Made by a program: the position numbers and the translations under genes
Source of the DNA: Favolaschia claudopus
Taxonomy: Eukaryota > Basidiomycota > Agaricomycetes > Agaricales > Mycenaceae
Reading direction: 5' to 3'
NCBI GenBank assembly: GCA_037176885.1
Contig: JAWWNJ010000048.1
Coordinates: 558,001 to 622,000 of the forward strand
Length of the DNA stretch: 64,000 nt
Shown: positions 57,349 through 64,000 of the stretch, one piece after another
Layout: the number at the start of each line of letters is the position of its first letter
Position numbering within the stretch: position 1 is the first letter of the stretch
The notes under the pieces: model-generated
Told to the model about the DNA's origin: nothing
Seen by the model: the letters and a program-made list of their open reading frames with translations, nothing else
Database searches by the model: none

Positions 57349-58963
57349 TCAAGCCACGATCTGGCAGTCATCCGCGCTCATCAGCTGGGCATCCAGTGGT
57401 CCCAGTGGACCAGTATGATCTGATAAGGCGGACATGGGATCATCCGGGATTCCGGCACTATCCGCATGGATCCAATCCGCATGTCGGATCAAAGCATCCA
57501 ATCCACGATGGAAGGCGGGCCGATTTGCTGATAGCCTATCCACATCGTTGAGCAACATATCCCCATCAATATCATCGTCGTCGTCGTCTAAACCGTCTTC
57601 CGATCCACCGCCAAGTGACCGATACAATTCTTTCACAGTCGCGAGGAGCTCGTTTGTCGCCGCCAGCGCCGCCGCCGTCAACTCTGTGTCCCCCTGCGCC
57701 TCCTTCTGCGGTTTTAAAAGTAGGTGCACAAACTTCAAAAGGGGAAGGTTAGAGGCACGACCGCCGCGCCTCCCAGTTGACTCATTGGACGGTTGTGGAG
57801 GTTGATCCAACTGAGAGTCAACCGATGCAGGCGTGGACGAAGACGCTTCATCCGAGTCCAGCATTCCGGACCGGAATGAGGGTATTGGGGAGCTCATATT
57901 AGATGTCGAGAATCTTCGCCTACATGCCATGCTGCAGAGGTTTGTTCATTGAAAAAATTTGAGTTAGAAAATCAGCTCTCACCAATCGAAGGAAATTTGG
58001 TGATTCCAGCCCGGTGAAACGGGTGCTGCACTGTCACACCAGGGGCATTTCAATTGCGAGCGATATAAAAGGGCCGCCATAAAAAGCGTAGACCCGGCAG
58101 CAACCAGGCGACTGCCAGGAGGGTGAACAGAGTACTCAGCATCTTGTATCTGGTATTGCTGAGATTGAATAATGTTCATGATTACTTCATTGCCGACGAA
58201 AAAGTCTTGCAGTTTTGTCGTGAAGGTCTATCAACAACGAATAGTTAGCTAGTGGTAGTGACGTTGGCAAAATCCGAATCAGGGATTACGCTTGGATTAC
58301 GCACCTCTCGACTTTTCCATACATCTAGGGAGAGCGGTCTTTGCTGTCCCATTACATCGACAAGGGTGATGGTGTCGCATACATCAAGCAGGCGTGGGAT
58401 CGCCAGGAAAGGTAAAGTAACAATAGGTAGAAGGCGGAGGCGATCGATGAGACTGAGGGAACCGGGAAAAAGTAAAGCAGATGAAATGCAATACGAGACA
58501 AACAGAGCTTTCTCTCGGTCGCCCCGAATGTACTCCGAGAATTGACGCAAAATTGGGATTATGTAGTTTCTCGTCGCCGTTCGTTGCATGAGTGCACGCA
58601 TAGCATGATCGGGTAAAGAACCGAAGTGATAGGATGCGTCTGTCGCGACAATAGGAATCCAGCAAGCTGCGAGAGAGCAAGCACTCACTTCCGTTAACGA
58701 GGATATTCCACGATGTTTCCGCAGCGGAAATATGGAACTGTGGTCCTTCTCCGTTGCCTCCTGCTCCACCACGAATTCCACCCCTGCCACCGGATCCCCC
58801 GATTCCTCCTAGGCAAGAGTTATGATTGGTTACCATGGGACAAATGGGCGCCTGTATCTGTACCGTGAATTGTGGTGTACGGGCCGCTGGAGAGGAACTT
58901 TTTATTGATATCCCCGCGAGCCTCAGGTGGTGGAGTATGTCTAGACGTGCGGATTGGTGGCAT
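57349..58963 (-). CDS. Gene D: Gly-rich / ubiquitin-like protein (intact family member)
   Basis: Minus-strand exons 58963-58864, 58808-58689, 58639-58305, 58227-57983 and 57931-57349 total 1,383 nt, giving 460 aa with no breaks. Exon 1: MPPIRTSRHTPPPEARGD. Exon 2, 120 bp as in gene A: GGIGGSGGRGGIRGG, GEGPQFHIS. Exon 3: RQFSEYIRGDREKALFVSYC, LFPGSLSLIDRLRLLPI, and the start of the ubiquitin-like module (ITLVDVMGQQRPLSLDVW). Exon 4, 245 bp as in A: YQIQDAEYSVHPPGSRLV, AAGSTLFMAALLYRSQ, CPWC. Exon 5: MACRRRFSTSN, LLKFVHLLLKPQKEAQ and an acidic patch (SEDGLDDDDDDIDGD), then no homeodomain. The module resembles the ubiquitin-like domain found in many Agaricomycete proteins. Exact function is unknown; signalling or scaffold roles are inference. 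It faces away from genes A and B. Confidence 0.8.
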
Positions 58964-59964
58964 CACAAATACAGTACAGCGGAGTCAAGCAGTAAACTCT
59001 GGTGCAGGTTGACTGAACGAGCCTAGTCGAAAGAGCGGAAGACGGAGCCTGCAAGCAACCTCGCTCTCCCGGGGCCCTCGAGTTATAAAAGTCCTAAGCC
59101 TTGAGGAAACTTCGTGGACGACTCGGAACCAGCAACATGTCAAGAGGCAATCCAGTGCACAGCTTCGCATAGGTTACAATACCTCCCAATTCAGCGTCAA
59201 TCGACAGGTCACAGTTTCGCGTTCGCCGCTCACTGGCGGGCCAGCCGGCCATGGCCCATGGGGCCATGGGCGACAGAAATTCGAAACTGAGGACCATCGG
59301 ATTCAAAAGAGGATGCATATAGTTTTATTTCTCCGTCAACGCTAGGCTCCAGAGCGCAGTGCGTAGTTAAAAATTCGAGGAGTTGAGCTTGATGTCGTTA
59401 GAGGGAAGATCAAAGAGCGTGTTTACATGTGTTGATTTCCCATCAATTTCAATCTTGCCACGCGACCGTGACGTTGAGTCAAGTTGCTTCCACAATCTTC
59501 TGACCCATTTTGTCTGCAGTTCTCGGGCCCTCCCGCATCCGCGGCGGCATCGTTCCCGAAAACTCGAGTTTGACTTGTTCTGTGTCTACAGTACGTTTTG
59601 GCTTGATAAAGTATAACGATTTCAATTTTGAAATCGATGAGCGATTGGGCCCGTATAAATTCGCAGACATGTCGACAGCGACTCGACATACTTACTAAGA
59701 ATCCTTGTCTCTTCAAACTCATCTCGGTGCGCCGCACAAGGTACCTGGCAGCCACGCTGTTGACACGCCGAACGGCCAATCGACGTATTTCGCGGCGATG
59801 ACCTGTGAAGGGCGTTTGTTTTCTATTCCAAGAATCCAGCACGACAAGGCCTCGTGGCGGTACGTTCTTACTTATACTCACTCATCGATGAGGGCTGTAA
59901 GCTTCCCACACCCTTTGCTGTCTGCAATTCAGACCAGGCGATATCTCACTCTCCTACATTCACA
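58964..59964. other. Intergenic between divergent genes D and F
   Basis: The first part is the 5' flank of gene D and matches that of gene A. No gene is supported between about 59100 and 59964. Confidence 0.5.
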
Positions 59965-61584
59965 ATGTTTGGACCTTTGTGGAATTGGATCACTGGAGCC
60001 TCAGCAGACAATGGTTCAGATATTCAAAGACGCCACTTTACAGCGCTAATCTTTCCAAAGGAGAAACCGACCGTTCTGGCGGCGCTATGCTTCAGGGAGG
60101 TACAAGGGCCACTTCCATCACCATCAGTATGACCTTCCGTTTGAACTAAATGATAGAGAAATGAACTGAACTCGTTGTGCGCAGGTGCTGAGCTGGATGA
60201 CGATGACGGTACGATCTAGACAATTGCCTGTCTTCCTCTCTGAATCTCAGTCTCTCTACAGACGGCGTCGGCGCTACAGGCGGCATCGGGGAAGGCCCGC
60301 GCTTCCAAACAAGACTCGTATGGCTCGATAAGGTCGATCTACCCCGTATCGAGAGGATGAGCATAGCAGATTTTTGCACAAACTACCAACTAGACGACGA
60401 CGTCCGCGAGCGATTGAAAGATGAAGGCATCATGAATATGGTATCACTGTTCTACGAGAACGAAGACGAGCTCAGAAATATGGGGTTCAATATGGGGTCC
60501 ATCGGCGAGATAAAAGCGGCGCTGAAGCGTAGGCTGGCCGACAAACATCCTGACATTATGGTTGTGACTCCGCGTGTCCCGAACGCGCTGGATATTAATG
60601 GCAGGCTTATTTTTCTCGGATGCATAACTAACACATTGCTGAATGTATCACATTATAGGTGGGCTGGGAGGTGGTGGCGGGGAAGGGGGGTACAAAGGGA
60701 GGCGTCGGAGGAACGGGGAAGGGAGGCTTGTATGCCAAGAACGAGTTGCTTGCAGCAGCGGTCGATGTGAGAATTCGAGGTGAGCTCACCATCCCTAAAT
60801 CAGGCTATATTATTCTAACGTACCCTGATTTTCAGGGGGGAGAGGAGGAGCCGCCGGTGCGACTGCGAGTCCAAACCCTCGTGCTACAAACATGCATAGT
60901 ATTCCTACGCAGAGTCCCAGAGCGGGCACCATGCCCGGTACTTCCTTCTATATAGTTCGAAAAACGCATTTGACGTGTGCAATTCAGATATCAACGGGAA
61001 TCAAATCGAGGTGGTCCGGAAAGGTTTAGCTGTCGAAGGTCAGTGTGCTTTAATTTTTGAATTTATACCCTCTTTCTTACCTATCGTGGTATAGGCGGGG
61101 TGGGCGGAGCCGGCGGCTGGGCGCCTAAGAGAGGTGGAATCGGCGGCGAAGGCCAAGGGCCGCACATTTCCATGCTCGATGTCAGCGTCTTCCGACAAAT
61201 AGACGGTAAGCAAACAATACAGCGCAATTCTGATCCCTACGGATGATTCTCACTTCACTTTGCTATATAGGTGGAACCGGCGGTGTCGGGGGCGACTCCA
61301 CCCGTTACGGCGGCCACGGTGGCGAGGGAGGTGCTCCTGAACTAGCGAATCTCCTTCTATCAATTTCGGAGGAAACCCGCCGGAAGATACCAAGGACACC
61401 GCTTGAGAATCTTGGTTTTGACGCCGCCCTGCTTAAGATGTTGAAAGACAACGGATTTAGGACGGTTGGAGGGCTTCTGGAATTGCACGACACGGATCTG
61501 GTGAGCGCTCCTGGGTTCAAGCGTGGGTATCCTCGCGTTTTGGAGGCGGAGTTGGACAGGTTTTGCAGCAGGTATGCGCAGTGA
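59965..61584 (+). CDS. Gene F: multi-cassette Gly-rich protein with two SAM-like domains
   Basis: Well-supported exons: 60185-60208, 60262-60600, 60659-60779, 60836-60937, 60988-61038, 61095-61205, 61271-61584. All join in phase 1. Each Gly-rich unit starts at an exon border: GVGATGGIGEGPRF, GLGGGGGEGG, GRGGAAGAT, GVGGAGG with GGIGGEGQGPH, GTGGVGGDSTRYGGHGG. After the first unit comes a SAM-like segment (MSIADFCTNYQLDDDVRERL, ELRNMGFNMGSIGEIKAALK). The last exon ends with a second (DAALLKMLKDNGFRTVGGLL, LVSAPGFKRGYPRVLEAELD). Two oddities: the intron at 60601 starts GC instead of GT, and exon 60659-60779 is 121 bp although 120 bp is needed for phase, the surplus lying in the GGGGGG run at 60685-60690. 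The start (ATG 59965, MFGPLWNWITG) is tentative; its frame does not join the next exon cleanly. Function unknown. Confidence 0.6.
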
Positions 61585-64000
61585 ATAATTTAATTTGGAA
61601 CATCGTCGGTCATCTTCCACTTGCTACCAAAATACTAGGGTATTTCTTTACGACGGATAAGACATGACACCTAGAGATTAATCTTTCTGGAAAAGAGGCG
61701 TCAGCCTTCAGCCACGAAATCGACGATCCACTCCGTTGACATCTTCATCGTCTCGTCCGTCAATTCTCCTTCTCCGCCACCAACACCATATGCTCGTCGG
61801 CTAACGACGCTCGTGATATCCCTCGCCGCCAACTAGTTATGCTAGTACATCTGAGCGTATGGAGCTCCGCTATCGCGACGCATACAGCGGAGATGAATGC
61901 GAATGTGCACGAGGAAACGCTGCCAACCCAAATGAAAAGAGGCGAGATACGCAGTCCATTTTACCAAGCTATTCATGATTCAATACAAGAGGAACTGTGA
62001 AGACTCAAAGGCCACTCGGGGCCTGCGCATCCTCCGCGAATGTCTCCGTCCGAGAAGGATGAGAAATCCGGGGAACGGTCAGAACGAGGAGTCTAAGTAG
62101 TCCGTGACACTGTGTCGAGAACATTTTGGAAAAAGAAACGGTAGGAGAATCGGCTTCGAGTCGAAGTGTGAGATGATCACGGCCAAAGGTCGAGCAAGGG
62201 AAAGGGTAAGGCAAATGACACGGAGAAAAAGTGGCATGATCCCGGCGACAGGCATACCACATTCGATCTTCCCGTAGGCGCCCCGGTCCACACCACCCTC
62301 CGTTTCAAAAAGCGTCTGAAACCCCGGCCGACTGACTGCGCCCCAAAGACATCAATGAACACCGGAGCAGACTCTGTATATCCCGCCCCGTCCGCCACAT
62401 CCGCCACACCAGCCTCCATGGCCAAAATCCGACCAACTCTTTCTCGACCCGCCGGCTACCGCGTCCCAAGCCCAACCCATTCAACGGCTCCCTAGCTACA
62501 CCCGCAGCAGCAGCGCCGTACCCAGAGGAACACATCCCGGGGCATCCGCTGTCCGAGGCGCAGCTCCATCTCGAGGAAAAGGTGAAAATGTTTCGAGCGG
62601 GAGAGCACAGCCACAACGGTAGGAGCACTGACTGGAGCGTTCCAAGAGCGTTCCCGACCCTGCGACGCATCTGCGTCGAGCCCTGCATCGGAAGGGTTTG
62701 TGGATGCTCAGCGAGGGCTTCGAGGTCGGAGTGTTCAGCTCTACAGATCGCTGCTAAGACCAAAACAGATGCATCGCAGAACGAGCAGCGGGGGTGCGAT
62801 GGAAACCGCAGATGTCCAGAAGCCGAAGGCATCTCGAGGATCATTCCATTTCCCGAACTAGTCGTTCGAAGGACGGTGCATAGCACCACGCCCTCACGAC
62901 TTCAAGGTTTTTACGAGAATGAGAAAAGAAAGCCGGGTAAGCTCGCCGTTCGGAATCACGCTGACAGCGCCACGAGAAAGCCAAAGCGGTTTGCGACTCC
63001 GCGCTTCATGCGTCTGCGGGAGAATATATGCGAAACTTGGGAACCACTCCGGGGGAGCAGTGTTCCGCTGTAGCAGCCACGCTTTCCACCATACGAAAGC
63101 GCCAAATACACATCACGCACCGCGAGATCATTGAGCGTTATGTGACCTAGCAGAATCTACGACGTGAATCTGCTTCCTCTACGTCGACATTGAGATTACG
63201 CGCGGCAAAGTCAGTACAGCTGCGCCCGCATCTTGCGTACGAATAGTTCAGCCGAGGTAGCTGAAAGGAGGTCTGCGAGAAAAGTAGGAGTTAGACGAGC
63301 TTTAGTAGGGCATTGCGAGAAGATGGGGCAGCTCGAAATCAGAACAGAGATGCTTTGAAGCATGAGTGAGAATGACGAACGCGGAAAAAAGAGGAAGCAA
63401 GACGAAACGTACCGCTTAAATTTGTGTGCGTACAACATTCCGTTTTCTTCCACGAGCGAGACCACGGCATATCCTCCATCCATCCCGCACCTAGGTATCG
63501 GCCGCATCAGTGAGTGTGCGCGACGTCGTAGCATTCAGGTACTCAGTGACATGCAAGGGTCAAGCCCAAGTTGTGTTGTGTAGCGGATTCCTTTCGCTCC
63601 AAAATTACATCAAAGTCGTGTCCGAAGAGATCTACATTTATACGCGAGTAACGTGTTAGCGAATGAATAAACACAGGTAGAAGGGAAAATGCACCGTAGA
63701 AGAACCGTATACCAAGCAATCTCGAGTACATCTACCTCGTTGATGTCGGTATGGTGCCATATATGCTCCAAGATGACGGTGAAAGCTTCAGTTGCAGCTT
63801 GCTTTACCCCAATCCTCTCCGGTCGTATCCTTAACGCCATCCCCGAACTGCGAAGTCGGCCACTTTTCTCTTGAATCGTCTTGATTTTCCTTCAGATCAG
63901 CCCCCAGAAGTCCAGACTTGGATACAAGACAGCCTCTGATATCTCATAGCTCATGCGTGGAAGCTCCGGTAGTCGACATTGTCGAGACACATTGAATGCG
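61585..64000. repeat. Dispersed repeat copy 3 and unresolved minus-strand relics
   Basis: 62380-63560 is the third and best partner of the repeat at 45.65-46.75 kb. On the minus strand it reads FTFSSRWSCASDSGCPG, GYGAAAAGVAREPLNGLGLG, and later TSAELFVRKMRAQLY. Near 63430-63520 a minus-strand frame gives CGMDGGYAVVSLVEENGMLY; near 63730-63840 another gives ATEAFTVILEHIWHHTDINE. These could be exons of one gene of which both repeats are remnants, but no family is recognised and stops interrupt. 61585-62330 holds nothing recognisable. Confidence 0.4.

Noticed and set aside
1..64000. CRISPR arrays, bacterial operons or prophage-like content
   Set aside because: Spliceosomal introns, the eukaryotic gene families and the intron-bearing tRNA show nuclear fungal DNA; no array of spaced direct repeats was seen.

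Overview
The window reads as nuclear DNA of an Agaricomycete (mushroom-forming basidiomycete). Almost every gene is split by introns of about 45-70 bp with GT(G/A)AGT donors. The gene content is typical of that class: F-box/leucine-rich proteins, an ArAE/FUSC-type membrane protein, glycine-rich 'GGxGG...GEGP' proteins, a KDZ transposase with a CxC2 zinc cluster, and an MULE transposon. The species cannot be fixed from the sequence. Gene models were built by hand from splice sites and reading-frame continuity; exon lengths were checked for phase.

Left part (1-15 kb): the end of an unrecognised gene on the minus strand runs off the left edge (1-576). It is followed by a small Arg-rich coiled-coil gene (1533-2189), an F-box-like gene (2349-3599) and an unrecognised 8-exon gene (4767-6288). 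Then come two autonomous DNA transposon genes: a KDZ transposase (6959-10698, 1,097 aa, no breaks seen) and, on the minus strand, a complete MULE-type element (11346-15016) with inverted ends and an 11-bp target duplication. A 263-bp Tc1/mariner-type MITE lies between them.

Middle part (15-40 kb): an F-box/LRR gene (15961-17775), a SAM-domain protein with a C-terminal membrane anchor (18776-21976), an F-box-like gene on the minus strand (22795-24614), a 751-bp non-autonomous transposon with a 9-bp target duplication (24819-25569), a 16-exon ArAE/FUSC transporter-like gene (26289-30176) with one single-base frame break, an intron-containing tRNA-Gly (30679-30770), a 1,440-aa low-complexity protein (31516-36437) and a 418-aa Ser/Pro-rich protein (38171-39427).

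Right part (40-64 kb): an accessory region of duplicated families. Four genes carry a glycine-rich exon bounded by phase-1 introns. Three (A 40612-42697, B 43486-44879, D 57349-58963 minus) also share a ubiquitin-like module. Gene A continues into a TALE-type homeodomain and a Ras-binding-like domain, an unusual combination. Gene F (59965-61584) has five Gly-rich exons and two SAM-like segments. A dsRNA-binding protein gene follows B. Two F-box/LRR paralogues lie in tandem (48653-52546), each with a one-base frame break, and there is a broken F-box/LRR remnant at 55230-55738. Diverged dispersed repeats fill much of the remainder.

A recurrent oddity is single-base frame breaks, mostly in G/C runs, in otherwise well-conserved genes. 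This may reflect consensus errors rather than real decay.
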